The notes under the pieces were generated by a model. That model was not told where the DNA came from. It ran no database searches and was given only the letters and a program-made list of their open reading frames with translations. From NCBI RefSeq assembly GCF_000313755.1, contig NZ_AMZB01000108.1:83246-147245 (forward strand): DNA of 64,000 nucleotides, given 5' to 3'. This DNA comes from Pseudomonas nitroreducens TX1. GTDB taxonomy: Bacteria > Pseudomonadota > Gammaproteobacteria > Pseudomonadales > Pseudomonadaceae. Of the stretch, positions 44,301 to 53,160 are shown piece by piece. The translations under genes and the position numbers were made by a program. Position 1 is the first letter of the stretch. Each line of letters begins with the position of its first letter.

Positions 44301-46829
44301 GGGCGGCCAATCGATGCCCAGGCGGCGCAAGGAATCCAGGCAGACCGCGACCGCCTGATCCCGACGGTCCGTCAGCAGATGGATATCAACCAGCAAACAG
44401 GCCACCACGGTTTGCTCGGCGGTGCCCTGGGCGATGTCGCCCAACCCCTCCAGGCGCTTCTCCGCGGCCGCCAACAACCCGGTGGCGAACTCGCATTCCG
44501 CGCGCCCCAGCTCCAGGGTGAACAAGAGGTCGCGGCGCTCGCGCCGGACACTCCGATCAAGCAGTTCCGCTCCGGTGGCGAAGTAGCTGAGGGCCGCTGC
44601 ATAGGCCGCGGATGCTTTGGCGCGCTGTCCCGCAAGCAGGTTGAGTTCAGCCAGCCGCTCGCGTTCGACCGCAGCATTGATCAGCTCCATGCCTCGATTG
44701 AGCTGGCCGACAATTTCGAAGATTGCCTCCTCACGCTGCCGGGGCGAGACATGGGCGGCCAATAGCCGCCCGATACGTAGGTGCGCAGCAGCTCGCTCTG
44801 TCTGTGGAATCAGCGAATAGGCCGCTTCATGGATGCGGTCATGGGCGAAGGCGTAGGCGCCCTCCTGACGCTCCACCAGCTCCTGGCGGATGGCTTCCCA
44901 GAGCGCCTGGTGCAGTTGTGCTCGCGGCATATCCAGAACGCTGGCAAGCGTGCCGGAATCCGCCAGGTTGCCGAGGCAGGCAAGTTGCTGCAGCACGTGT
45001 TGCGTCTGCTGAGGAAGGCGCGCCAGCTTGCCGAGCATCAGGTCGACGACGTTATCGGTATAGCCCTTGGCATGGATGAGCGCGGCATCCCAACGCCACT
45101 GGCGGAACTCGTAGTCAAAGCTCAGCAGCCCCTCCTCGACCAGGGCATGGAGAAACTGGATGGCGAAGAAAGGATTGCCTGCAGTCTTCTCGTGCACCAA
45201 TAGCGCCAGGGGGCGGATCTGTTCGGCGCGACAATGTAGTGCCTCAGCGATCATCTGCTCGAGGTGTTGCCGCTTCAGCGGCGTCAGCCGGATCTCCTCG
45301 ATGCGCACTTGTGCCGAGGCCAGTCGGCGCAGGGTCACGCTGAGCGGGTGGCTGTCGTCGATTTCGTTGCTGCGGTACGCCCCCACGAGCATCACATGAC
45401 GAAGCTCCGCGCTGGAGAGGAGATCATCAAGCAGATCGAGGGTAGCAGCGTCCAACCACTGCAGATCATCCAGGAACAGCGCCAGGGGGTGTTCCGGCCG
45501 GGCGAAGACGCCGATGAAGCGCTTCAGCAGCCGCAGGAACCGCCGATGCGCCTGCTGCGGTTCGAGTACTGGCAGCTCCGGTTGTTCGCCGATGATCAGG
45601 CGCAGCTCCGGAATCAGCTCATTCAGCAGCTGTCCCTCGCCTTCCAGGGCCTGCTCCAGCTCCGAGCGCCATTGCATCAGTTCGCGATCGTTCTTGCCCA
45701 ACAGCATGCGAACCAATTGCTGGAACGCCTGCACCAGAGTGGCGTAGGGGATGTCTCGCTTGTATTGATCGAACTTCCCCGAGGCGAACAGGCCGCGAGG
45801 TGGCACCAGCGCCTTGTGAAGCTCACTAACCACCGAGGTCTTGCCGATCCCCGAATAGCCGCTGACCAGCAGCAACCCGCACGCCTCGCCGGAGACGCTG
45901 CGCTCGAAGGCCGCCACTAGCGAGGCCACCTCCTGTTCACGGCCGTAGAGCTTCTCGGGGACCAACAACCGATCCGGGATACTGTGCTCGTCCAGTGCAA
46001 ATTCTTTCAGGACACGACCGGCTTCCCAGTCGGCCAGGCAGCGGCGCAGGTCCTGTTCAACTCCCGCGGCACTCTGGTATCGGTCCTCGGCGGTCTTGGC
46101 GAGCAACTTCATCACCAGGCTCGACAACACCTTGGGCAAGCTCGGCACTCGCCGCTCGGGCGCCACCGCCTGGCGCGCGATATGGCAGTGCACCCATTCC
46201 ATGGCGTCGCTGGCAGCAAAGGGCAGCTCGCCAGTGAGCATCTGGTAGAAGGTCACGCCCAACGCATAGAGATCGCTGCGCGAATCGATCGAGCGGTTCA
46301 TCCGCCCGGTCTGCTCCGGTGCCATATAGGCCAGGGTTCCGGCCAGGGTCTCCGCCGGCTCCAGGGCCTGACGCTCGCGCGGCAGTCGCGAGGCGAGGCC
46401 AAAACCCGTGAAGCGCGGCCGGCCATCGGAGCAGTCCACAAGAATATGCGCAGGTTTGATGTCCTTATGCAGCAATGAGGCGTGATGCAAGCGTGCCAAG
46501 GCATGAGCGATGCCGATCGCCAGACGGAGGAAGCGCTCCACTGGCATGGCGGTGCCCAGCGATGCCGAGAGCGGCTCTCCCCCTGGGTCCCGAAGCACTA
46601 GAAGGGGGCGCCCGCCTTCATGCAGCAGCTCTTGCGGTCGAACAGCCCAGGCTTCGTCCAACTCGTCACGCAAGGCGAATTCATGATTCAACCGCTCAAG
46701 GCTGGCTGCGGAGGGTGAGTCCGTAGCAGGTCGCGCGGTCAGAACCGGGCGGTCTTCGTGACGGGGATGCGGACCTCGGCCGAAGATACGCTCGCCATCG
46801 TCCCAGAGCCGCTGCGGTATTGCAGGCAT
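41343..46829 (-). CDS. Giant kinase-like/ATPase/GAF/PAS sensor histidine kinase
   Basis: The product is 1828 residues. A Ser/Thr kinase-like domain occupies about 1-280; it keeps HKDIKP (121-126) but has TGFG (141-144) where DFG is expected and no glycine loop, so it may be inactive. An AAA/STAND ATPase has Walker A GYSGIGKT (324-331) and LFLDDLQWLD. A long helical TPR-like region follows, then GAF (about 1310-1450), PAS (about 1470-1590) and a histidine kinase with His about 1612 (TIAHEVNQP), the N box LNAVEAM and glycine boxes DTGPGF and GLGMGLS. It is cytosolic. It ends the operon of the response regulator 30 bases upstream. The signal is unknown. Confidence 0.93.
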   Translation of the reverse strand: MPAIPQRLWDDGERIFGRGPHPRHEDRPVLTARPATDSPSAASLERLNHEFALRDELDEAWAVRPQELLHEGGRPLLVLRDPGGEPLSASLGTAMPVERFLRLAIGIAHALARLHHASLLHKDIKPAHILVDCSDGRPRFTGFGLASRLPRERQALEPAETLAGTLAYMAPEQTGRMNRSIDSRSDLYALGVTFYQMLTGELPFAASDAMEWVHCHIARQAVAPERRVPSLPKVLSSLVMKLLAKTAEDRYQSAAGVEQDLRRCLADWEAGRVLKEFALDEHSIPDRLLVPEKLYGREQEVASLVAAFERSVSGEACGLLLVSGYSGIGKTSVVSELHKALVPPRGLFASGKFDQYKRDIPYATLVQAFQQLVRMLLGKNDRELMQWRSELEQALEGEGQLLNELIPELRLIIGEQPELPVLEPQQAHRRFLRLLKRFIGVFARPEHPLALFLDDLQWLDAATLDLLDDLLSSAELRHVMLVGAYRSNEIDDSHPLSVTLRRLASAQVRIEEIRLTPLKRQHLEQMIAEALHCRAEQIRPLALLVHEKTAGNPFFAIQFLHALVEEGLLSFDYEFRQWRWDAALIHAKGYTDNVVDLMLGKLARLPQQTQHVLQQLACLGNLADSGTLASVLDMPRAQLHQALWEAIRQELVERQEGAYAFAHDRIHEAAYSLIPQTERAAAHLRIGRLLAAHVSPRQREEAIFEIVGQLNRGMELINAAVERERLAELNLLAGQRAKASAAYAAALSYFATGAELLDRSVRRERRDLLFTLELGRAECEFATGLLAAAEKRLEGLGDIAQGTAEQTVVACLLVDIHLLTDRRDQAVAVCLDSLRRLGIDWPPHPVDEAVQEEYERIWTQLAGRPIDQLVSLPPMSNARALACMEILTTLFSPALHTDENLACLTICRAITLSLEHGNSDTSSVAYANIPRIAGRRFGDFRAGFLFGQLGCDLVDRRRLQRYEARTYLAFALFVARWAKPVRDCSLILQRAFNAANRVGDLPFGAFSCNILVSNLFFAGLPLAEVDAEAERSLAYAKKVRFGLVIAFLENQLAMIRMLRGGTLEFGCMDTPNYSEAATERGLENSSKVLACWYWVRKLQARYLAGDYREALEAASLAEPLLNTSDSFLEEAEYHFFTGLTLAASGAEYPLVELCARLSAHRQALQAWARLCPQNYTCHILLLDAQIAHLERRDSDAEALHERAVRSAQENGFLQVEALAYEAAARHYAIRGLDRVARLYWQEARDCFRRWGAEGKVRQLDAMHPLLGHESAGAQHTATIAAPMEQLDLATVLKVLQTVSGEIVLERLVDSVMRTAIEQAGAERGVLLLCGDGQPRVAAQASVDGAEPQMSADQGQLPDGLLSETVLYQVLRTQQTLVLDDALVAPEFAGDPYLRRRGVRSVLCLPLVSQGQVSGALYLENNLTARAFSPARTAVLKLVASQAAISLEKARLYRDVAEREARIRRLVDANIIGIIVWNADGEILDANDAFLRMLGYQREDLISRQLRWRDLTPPEFLEESEQSLLVAVRHGSAPPFEKEYFKRDGSRLPVIIGLAPFESGSGEGVAFVLDLSERKRAEELVREGERRYREVQAELAHANRVATMGQLVATIAHEVNQPIAATVTNANAAQRWLDAQPPDLGEVGQVLGRIVRDANRAADVLKRIRELLRKTPSRKGALDINGAIQEMIELTRGQVLKGGVRVHLRLVDPLPAVAGDRVELQQVLLNLILNAVEAMAAVEQGTRELEISTQPDADGGVLVQVCDTGPGFAAENAEQIFAPFYTTKPTGLGMGLSICRSIIEAHGGRLWAAANHPRGAVVQFVVPIHLAEA

Positions 46830-46860
46830 GCCAATCTCCCCAAGCGGGCCAATCGTGCGT

Positions 46861-47532
46861 TCAGAAGGGCGAACGAAGCTGCGGAGCGATCCCCAGGGCT
46901 TCGGCCTTGCGGACCAGGTCCGCTACGGAGCGGGCAGACAACTTCCTCATCAGTTGCCCACGGTGGACCTTGACGGTGACCTCGCTGAGGTTCAGCTCGG
47001 CCGCAATCTGCTTGTTCATCAGCCCGCCGACGACGAAACCCATCACCTCGCGCTCGCGCGCCGTGAGGCCCGCATAGGCTTGGCGCAACCCGGCGCTGCT
47101 CTGTTCGGCAGCCAGCCGCTCACCATCTCTGGCCAGGGCGCTGGCCACCGCATCGAGCATGTCCTGGTCACGAAATGGCTTGGCGAGAAAATCCACCGCG
47201 CCGGCTTTCATCGCCTTGACAGTCATGGCGATGTCGCCGTGGCCGGTCATGAACACGATGGGTATGCGCAAGCCTCCCTTCTCGATCCGTTCCTGAAAGG
47301 CCAGACCGCTCTCCCCGCGCAGGCGTACGTCAAGAACCAGGCAACTGGGCGCCGTCGGCCGGTGAAAGGCCAGGAATTGCTCGGTGGATTCGAATGCCTC
47401 GACCCGCAGGCCAATGGAGCGCAACAGCCCGGTCAGGGCAAAACGCATCGACTCATCATCATCGACCACATAAACCACCGGATCGACCGACGTACCGGCG
47501 CGGGCGTTTCCCCCTGTTTGCGACCCACTCAT
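46861..47532 (-). CDS. FixJ/LuxR-type response regulator
   Basis: This 223-residue protein has a receiver domain with acidic residues D24/D25, phosphoacceptor D68 (LVLDVR), the TGHGD switch and LAKPF, followed by a LuxR-type helix-turn-helix (LTAREREVMGFVVGGLMNKQIA). The start follows AGGAGG with 8 bases spacing. It is the first gene of a two-gene operon with the giant sensor kinase, so it is the likely phosphate acceptor. It may bind the TATACC/GGTATA palindromes found upstream of nearby genes, but that is only inferred from proximity. Confidence 0.93.
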   Translation of the reverse strand: MSGSQTGGNARAGTSVDPVVYVVDDDESMRFALTGLLRSIGLRVEAFESTEQFLAFHRPTAPSCLVLDVRLRGESGLAFQERIEKGGLRIPIVFMTGHGDIAMTVKAMKAGAVDFLAKPFRDQDMLDAVASALARDGERLAAEQSSAGLRQAYAGLTAREREVMGFVVGGLMNKQIAAELNLSEVTVKVHRGQLMRKLSARSVADLVRKAEALGIAPQLRSPF

Positions 47533-47769
47533 TTTTGTTCCCTCCTGTGGCCAACGTGCGCAAAAAATCTAGTCCATGGTGCAATGGCGGCCACTGCCGC
47601 CCACCCCGTCCACTGACCGCCGGTTGCAAACTGGCAAAGCGTCCGAAGCTAACTTGGCAGTCCCGGCAACGCCAGGCCAAATAGCGTGGATTTTCCGCCA
47701 ATACTGCGCGACGCTTGCATTGCGTTAATACAACGGGTATTTCGCCATACCGGCCAGCTCCGCCCAGGC

Positions 47770-48822
47770 ATGATGATGTCACCTCCCCAACCACTGGAAT
47801 CCACCCGCGCTCTTGCGAAAAAAAATCTTTGCCCGGCGGTTGTTGCCGAGCGCGAGATCGTCTTCATTGCCTATCCCCAGATGGGCCTGCTCGATCTGAG
47901 CGGAGCGCAAACGGTATTCTGGGCAGCGAGCCGAGCACTTGCCGAACGCAGCTTGCCTGGTTACCGCCTGGCAACCGCCAGCCTGAGTGGAGAGCTGGTA
48001 GCCACTGCCGAAGGCCTCTGTGTCACCACTCAGCCATTGGAGCAGATGAACCTCGCGTGCCTCGATACGCTGATCGTTCCGGGGGCTCCTGACATCTGTC
48101 GCACCCTGGACAGCCATGCCGAGCTGGTTGCCTGGATCGCCGGCAACGCTGCCGCCGTGCGGCGGGTCGCCGCCGTTTGCAGCGGGGCGTTCCTACTGGC
48201 CCAGGCCGGCTTGCTCGATGGGCTGCGCGCCGCTACCCACTGGGCCATGTGCGACGCGCTGCAACAGCGCTTTCCGAAGATCCGGGTGGACGCCGATGCG
48301 ATCTTCGTCCGACAGGAACGAATATGGACCTCCGCAGGCGTGAGCGCAGGGATCGACCTGGCGTTGGCCCTTGTCGAGGAAGACTGCGGACGCGAGGTGG
48401 CGATGGCGGTGGCGCGGGAGCTGGTGGTTTACCTGCGGCGTCCCGGCGGCCAGGCGCAATACAGCAGATTGCTGCAGGCCCAGTCCGGCGAAACAGCGCC
48501 TTTCGATAAATTGCATCTGTGGCTCGCAGAGCATGCAGGCGATCCTTCGCTGTCCGTGGAGACACTCGCAGAACAGGCGTGCATGAGCACGCGCAATTTT
48601 TCCCGTCTGTACAAGGCCAGCACAGGGCGCACGCCGTCCAAGGCCATTGAGCTTTTTCGGCTCGAAGCGGCCCGCCGCCTGCTGGAGGATACGACTCTGG
48701 GGCTCGAACGAGTGGCGCGCCAGTGCGGCTTCGGAAACGAGGAGCGGATGCGTGGCGTTTTCCAGCGCAACCTGTCGGTGTCGCCGCGCGACTATCGGCA
48801 GCGGTTCACCCGCGACGATTGA
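47770..48822 (+). CDS. GlxA-type AraC-family regulator with DJ-1/PfpI domain
   Basis: The product is about 350 residues; three consecutive ATG codons (47770-47778) make the exact start uncertain. The N-terminal domain is DJ-1/PfpI-like (IVFIAYPQMGLLDLSGAQTV, VAAVCSGAFLLAQAGLLDG), with Cys in the nucleophile-elbow position. The C-terminal domain has two AraC helix-turn-helices (SVETLAEQACMSTRNFSRLYK, LERVARQCGFGNEERMRGVF). GlxA-type proteins usually activate catabolic genes in response to small ligands. It is divergent from the response regulator gene, and its targets are unknown. It converges with the LysR gene 13 bases downstream. Confidence 0.92.
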   Translation: MMMSPPQPLESTRALAKKNLCPAVVAEREIVFIAYPQMGLLDLSGAQTVFWAASRALAERSLPGYRLATASLSGELVATAEGLCVTTQPLEQMNLACLDTLIVPGAPDICRTLDSHAELVAWIAGNAAAVRRVAAVCSGAFLLAQAGLLDGLRAATHWAMCDALQQRFPKIRVDADAIFVRQERIWTSAGVSAGIDLALALVEEDCGREVAMAVARELVVYLRRPGGQAQYSRLLQAQSGETAPFDKLHLWLAEHAGDPSLSVETLAEQACMSTRNFSRLYKASTGRTPSKAIELFRLEAARRLLEDTTLGLERVARQCGFGNEERMRGVFQRNLSVSPRDYRQRFTRDD

Positions 48823-48835
48823 GCGCCACGTCATG

Positions 48836-49765
48836 TCAGGCCACCTTGGCTTCGCGTTCAGTCTGCTCGCAGAGGTAGCGATACAGCCGCGAGCGCAACC
48901 AGCATTCCCGTGGGTCGGTATGACTGATGCCACGCCAGGCCATCGACAATTGCGGCGCTGGGAGGTCCAGTGGCGGGAAATCCGCTCGCAGGCCGGGATG
49001 CCGTACCATGGCTTGCGCGACATACTCCGGCACCAGCGCCACCAGCTCCGTACCCCGTAACAGAGCGGGCAAGGCGCTGAATTGCGGAACCGCCAGTACG
49101 ACCTTGCGCTGCCGGCCCATCCGATCCAGGGCAAGGTCCAACTCGTCACTGATCTTGCCCATGGACGACACGACCACCTGCGGATGGCTGCAGAGGCCGT
49201 CCAGGTCCAGCGGCCCTGATGCCGTGGCGCAGCGCAGGAGCATCGGCCGCACGGCGCGCAAGTCGCGACAATGGGCGTTGGCAGGCAGTTCCTGTGCTGG
49301 ACTGATGGCGACCGAGACTTCCCCGCTCTCGAAAAGCCGTGCCAGCTGGAAATGCTCTACCCGCCGGACGATCAACGTGATGCCCGGTGCCTCCCGACGC
49401 AAACGCGCCAGCAATTCAGGCAGCAGTGCATACTCCACGTCATCGGAAAGCCCTACATGAAAGGACGCCTGACTGGTGGCAGGGTCGAACGCCTCGCTGA
49501 AGCTCAGGGCCACGGCAATTCCGTCCAGCGCCGGAGCAAGCCGGGTGTAAATCGCCTCGGCCCGCGCAGTGGGTTCCATCATGCGGCCGACGCGAACGAA
49601 CAGCGGGTCATTGAACAGGGCGCGCAGTCGCCCCAAGGCACTGCTGATGGTGGTCTGGCTGACGAAAAGCAGCTCGCCGGTACGCGTGACACTGCGTTCG
49701 CGCATCATGGTTTCGAAAACCACCAGCAGATTGATATCCGTATGTCGCAACTCGTGTCTGTTCAT
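48836..49765 (-). CDS. LysR-family transcriptional regulator
   Basis: This 309-residue protein has an N-terminal winged helix (LLVVFETMMRERSVTRTGEL, VSQTTISSALGRLRALF, DPLFVRVG) and a substrate-binding domain (FHVGLSDDVEYALLPELLARLR). The pattern MNRHELRHTDINLL is like the NodD/NahR subgroup, which responds to aromatic compounds. It is divergent from the lone receiver gene at 50118, whose upstream region it probably shares, so that gene or the oxidoreductase beyond it are candidate targets. Confidence 0.93.
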   Translation of the reverse strand: MNRHELRHTDINLLVVFETMMRERSVTRTGELLFVSQTTISSALGRLRALFNDPLFVRVGRMMEPTARAEAIYTRLAPALDGIAVALSFSEAFDPATSQASFHVGLSDDVEYALLPELLARLRREAPGITLIVRRVEHFQLARLFESGEVSVAISPAQELPANAHCRDLRAVRPMLLRCATASGPLDLDGLCSHPQVVVSSMGKISDELDLALDRMGRQRKVVLAVPQFSALPALLRGTELVALVPEYVAQAMVRHPGLRADFPPLDLPAPQLSMAWRGISHTDPRECWLRSRLYRYLCEQTEREAKVA

Positions 49766-50117
49766 GGTGTCCGCCGCCGGGTGATGTGGAATCGAACAAA
49801 AACTGCAAGGCAGAAAGGCAACGCCATCCGCCAGGGATATGTCGCAGGCTAGAAATCAGCTTGGAGGTTGTCTGTTGTACAAGCGGCTTGACGGGCCTAT
49901 CCATGGACCCGGATACCCTGTCCACAGGTATGAGTACACTGCACCCGACGTATCGAATCATGCGCGAGGACGCGCTCGGCCACCGTCCCGAACGCCCTTG
50001 CGAAACGCGTCGATGGCGGCAGCGCAGAGCCTGACTTCTATACCTAGGTATACTTCTTTGTTCCGGCGGTGGGCGTATCGTGACTGACAGAAGAGGCGCA
50101 GTCTCAAGCGAGCCAAG
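49766..50117. other. Intergenic region between LysR and receiver genes
   Basis: No gene was recognised. The right part carries the palindrome at 50039-50052, about 66 bases before the receiver gene start. Short frames here lack ribosome sites. Confidence 0.6.
50039..50052. promoter_or_regulatory. Palindrome TATACCTAGGTATA, copy 1
   Basis: A perfect 14-base dyad stands upstream of the receiver gene. Near-identical copies occur at 50540 and 55106, each upstream of a gene, so it is a candidate operator for a local regulator. Confidence 0.6.
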
Positions 50118-50504
50118 ATGCCCCAGCAAACGCAGGTCCGCGCGACGCCCGTTGTCGCCATCGTCGACAATGACGAGTCGCTTCGCAGCGCACTGGAAAG
50201 TCTGCTACGCGCCAGCGGTTACCGGCCCCTGCTCTTCGCCGATGCCGCGCAATTCCTTGGCAGCGAAACCGCGCCGACCTGCGCTTGCCTGATCTCCGAT
50301 CTGCAGATGCCCGGTATCAACGGGTTGCAGATGCATACGCGCCTCAGGGCCATGGGGCTGCGCATCCCCACGATCTTCATCAGTGCCTTCATCGAGGCAT
50401 TGCCGACTTCCGCTATCGGCCATGATGGCGTGGTCGCCTGCCTGCCCAAACCGTTCGACAGCGAGCACCTGCTCCAATGCGTGGCCATGGCTCTCGGCCA
50501 ATGA
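50118..50504 (+). CDS. Stand-alone receiver-domain protein
   Basis: The 128-residue product is a single receiver domain: VDNDES acidic pair, phosphoacceptor D61 (LISDLQMPG), a Ser in the usual Thr switch position (FISAF) and PKPF lysine. There is no output domain. It resembles FixJ-type receivers and may act as a phosphate sink or dock onto another protein; the giant sensor kinase about 3.3 kb away is a possible partner. The ribosome site is weak. Upstream lies a perfect TATACC/GGTATA palindrome. Confidence 0.88.
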   Translation: MPQQTQVRATPVVAIVDNDESLRSALESLLRASGYRPLLFADAAQFLGSETAPTCACLISDLQMPGINGLQMHTRLRAMGLRIPTIFISAFIEALPTSAIGHDGVVACLPKPFDSEHLLQCVAMALGQ

Positions 50505-50539
50505 GCCCCCAGCACTCGTTCAGACAGCAGCACAGGCGT

Positions 50540-50553
50540 TATACCCAGGTATA
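50540..50553. promoter_or_regulatory. Palindrome TATACCCAGGTATA, copy 2
   Basis: It differs from copy 1 by one central base and lies about 190 bases upstream of the NDH-2-like gene, just after the receiver gene stop. Confidence 0.55.
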
Positions 50554-50743
50554 GGTCCATGCCACCAACGCATCGGTTCACCGACTGCAGGTAGAAGTGT
50601 CGGACGACGCGCGCCCCCCTAGCATGACTCCCACAGCGGACCAGCCCACTGCGCGCAGACCTTCTTTCGTGAGCAGGACGCATCGGACCGGCTGCAACGC
50701 AAACCTCACGCTCATTGTGCGTCTTCATCTTCGGGAGCAAATC

Positions 50744-51946
50744 ATGCAACAGCGAATATTGGTCATCGGCGCAGGGTTCGGCGGATTGTGGAGTGCGCTG
50801 AGCGCAGCTCGCCTGCTGGACAAGCATAGTCGCCAGGACGTGCAGATCACCCTGCTTGCACCTCAGGCAGAACTGCGCATCCGCCCGCGCTTCTACGAAC
50901 CCGATGTGCACAGCATGTTCGCCCCGCTGGATGATCTATTCGAAGCGGTGGGCGTGCAGTTCGTCCAGGGCACTGCCGAGCGTATCGACCAGCAGGCCCG
51001 CAAAGTCGGCTACCGTGACGCGTCCGGCCGAGTCGCCGAACTTACCTACGACCGCCTGGTGCTGGCCAGCGGCAGCCAACTGGCTCGCCCCTCGGTGCCG
51101 GGGCTGAAGGAGTACGCCTTCGACGTCGACCAGATCGAATCGGCCGCGCAACTGGAGAGCCACCTGCTGTCGCTGCGACAGCGGCCTGCCAGCCCCGCAC
51201 GCAATACGGTAGTGGTGTGCGGTGGCGGTTTCACTGGCATTGAAACGGCCACCGAGATGCCTGCCCGCCTGCGCGCCGTACTTGGGGAAAACGAGGATGT
51301 GCGCGTGATCATCATCGAACGTGGCGAGCGGATCGGCGCGGTGATGGGCGATGGTATCCGTCCGTCGATCATCGAAGCCTCCGACAGCCTGGGCATCCAA
51401 TGGATTACCGGCGCCTCGGTAGTCGCTCTGGATGCCGAGGGTGTGACCCTTGATGACGGTCGGCACATCCAGAGCCACACGGTGATCTGGACGGTCGGCT
51501 TTCGCGCCAGCCCACTGACGGAGCAACTCAGTGCCGAGCGCGATAGCCAGGGCCGCCTGCACGTGGACGGTAACCTGCGGGTGCGTGGCCAGGGCGACGT
51601 ATTCGCCGCCGGCGATGTGGCCTACGCGGCCACTGACGACCTCGGCAACTTCGCCGCGATGTCCTGCCAACACGCCATCAGCCTCGGTCGTCATGCCGGC
51701 AACAACGCCGCCGCCGACCTCCTCGGCCTCGCCCCGGTCCAATACCGCCAACCCAAGTACGTCACCTGCCTGGACCTGGGCGCCTGGGGCGCGGTGTATA
51801 CGGAAGGCTGGGACCGCCAGCTGAAGCTGGTTAAGGCTGAGGCCAAGGAACTCAAGACGCAGATCAACACTGTGTGGATCTATCCCCCGGCTGCCGACCG
51901 CCGCTCCGCCCTGGCGGCCGCCGACCCGCTGATTCCCGTCGCGTGA
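50744..51946 (+). CDS. NDH-2-like FAD/NAD(P) oxidoreductase
   Basis: Start at the ATG at 50744, with GGGAG upstream, gives 400 residues. The FAD-binding dinucleotide fold (ILVIGAGFGGLW) opens the protein, a second (TVVVCGGGFTGIETATEM) binds NAD(P)H, and VFAAGDVAYAATD near the end is the FAD-contact motif. This is the layout of type II NADH dehydrogenases and related disulfide-independent reductases. No C-terminal amphipathic membrane anchor is obvious, so it may be soluble. It precedes the metallo-hydrolase gene by 71 bases and may be co-transcribed. Electron acceptor is unknown. Confidence 0.9.
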   Translation: MQQRILVIGAGFGGLWSALSAARLLDKHSRQDVQITLLAPQAELRIRPRFYEPDVHSMFAPLDDLFEAVGVQFVQGTAERIDQQARKVGYRDASGRVAELTYDRLVLASGSQLARPSVPGLKEYAFDVDQIESAAQLESHLLSLRQRPASPARNTVVVCGGGFTGIETATEMPARLRAVLGENEDVRVIIIERGERIGAVMGDGIRPSIIEASDSLGIQWITGASVVALDAEGVTLDDGRHIQSHTVIWTVGFRASPLTEQLSAERDSQGRLHVDGNLRVRGQGDVFAAGDVAYAATDDLGNFAAMSCQHAISLGRHAGNNAAADLLGLAPVQYRQPKYVTCLDLGAWGAVYTEGWDRQLKLVKAEAKELKTQINTVWIYPPAADRRSALAAADPLIPVA

Positions 51947-52017
51947 CCCACACTGCACTCGCTCGCCAACGGCCAGTGCCTGCGCCTGATGACACGGTAA
52001 ATAACAGGAGATCGACC

Positions 52018-52941
52018 ATGACCACGTACCTGAATAGCTTCGCCCCATCCAGCGGCGCCATACCAGCCCAGGAGTTGGTGCCCTCGCGCTACGCCCTGCG
52101 CCTGGGCGACATCGATGTGATGGTGGTCAGCGACGGCGTATTGCCGCTGCCGACCGAGACCATGTCCATCAATGCCGCACCTGCCGAGCGTGCAGCCTGG
52201 TTCAAGGACATGCACCTGGGCCCGGACATGTTCGACTGGGCACTGAACGTGTTGGTGATCCGCAGCGGCGAGCAGATCATCCTGGTGGATGCCGGCCTGG
52301 GCAACCAGTTTTCCGGTTTCCCCCGCGCCGGCCTGTTCCCCAAGCGCCTGAAGGATGCCGGCGTTGAGCTTTCGTCGATCACTGACATCATCATCACGCA
52401 CATGCACATGGACCACGTCGGCGGTCTGCTGGTCGACACGGTGAAGAAGGGGCTGCGCCCCGACGTTCGCATCCATGTCACGGCCACCGAAGTCGACTTC
52501 TGGAAAATCCCGGACTTCAGCCTGACGGTAATGCCGCAGCCCGTGCCAGACGTCCTGCGTCGCACCGCCAACGAATTCCTCGCTCACTATGGGGATCGAC
52601 TGCATATCTTCGAGCAAGAGCAGCACGTGGCACCTGGCGTAGTCGCCAAGCTGACGGGGGGCCACACGCCCGGCCACTGCATCGTTCAGGTGGACTCTTC
52701 CGGTGAGCGCCTGACCTTCGCTGGGGACGCTCTATTCCCTGTGGCCTTCGACCATCCGGAATGGCACAACGGCTTCGAGCACGATCCGCACAAGGCATAC
52801 GAGGTGCGGGTGCGCCTGCTGCGCGACGCAGCGGAAAGTGGCGAGCTGTTCATCGCTACCCACCTGCCTTTCCCTTCCGTTGGCCGGGTTGCGGTCGATG
52901 GCGACGCCTTCCGTTGGATCGCGGCCTTCTGGGACTATTAA
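52018..52941 (+). CDS. Metallo-beta-lactamase-fold hydrolase
   Basis: The start at 52018 follows AGGAG and gives 307 residues. The metal-binding motif THMHMDHVGG (HXHXDH), the later GGHTPGHC histidine and TFAGDALFP aspartate are present, so two metal ions can bind. The chain resembles the quorum-quenching lactonase/AttM-like branch, but that is a loose match and the substrate is open. There is no classical signal peptide. It lies between the NDH-2-like gene and the mechanosensitive channel gene. Confidence 0.9.
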   Translation: MTTYLNSFAPSSGAIPAQELVPSRYALRLGDIDVMVVSDGVLPLPTETMSINAAPAERAAWFKDMHLGPDMFDWALNVLVIRSGEQIILVDAGLGNQFSGFPRAGLFPKRLKDAGVELSSITDIIITHMHMDHVGGLLVDTVKKGLRPDVRIHVTATEVDFWKIPDFSLTVMPQPVPDVLRRTANEFLAHYGDRLHIFEQEQHVAPGVVAKLTGGHTPGHCIVQVDSSGERLTFAGDALFPVAFDHPEWHNGFEHDPHKAYEVRVRLLRDAAESGELFIATHLPFPSVGRVAVDGDAFRWIAAFWDY

Positions 52942-53160
52942 AAGCCTGAGTGAACCCCGGCCTCCCTTTCGTTGCTGCGCATTGCCGTTCTGCAGCGAAG
53001 TGGAGGCCACTTTTCCGAGCATGCCCCTTTTGCTTGCCATCTGGTTAAGCAGACCAACCTGCCCAGCGGCTGTGGCAGATCAGCGTCGAAAAAAGCCGTC
53101 GTTCAGAAACCATGTACAGCTTTGAGGCTACACGGCAGAAGGGCTGTGGAGGGCTCATTT

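Noticed and set aside
43677..44765. 362-codon open frame on the + strand
   Set aside because: It is antisense to the giant sensor kinase and has no family features.
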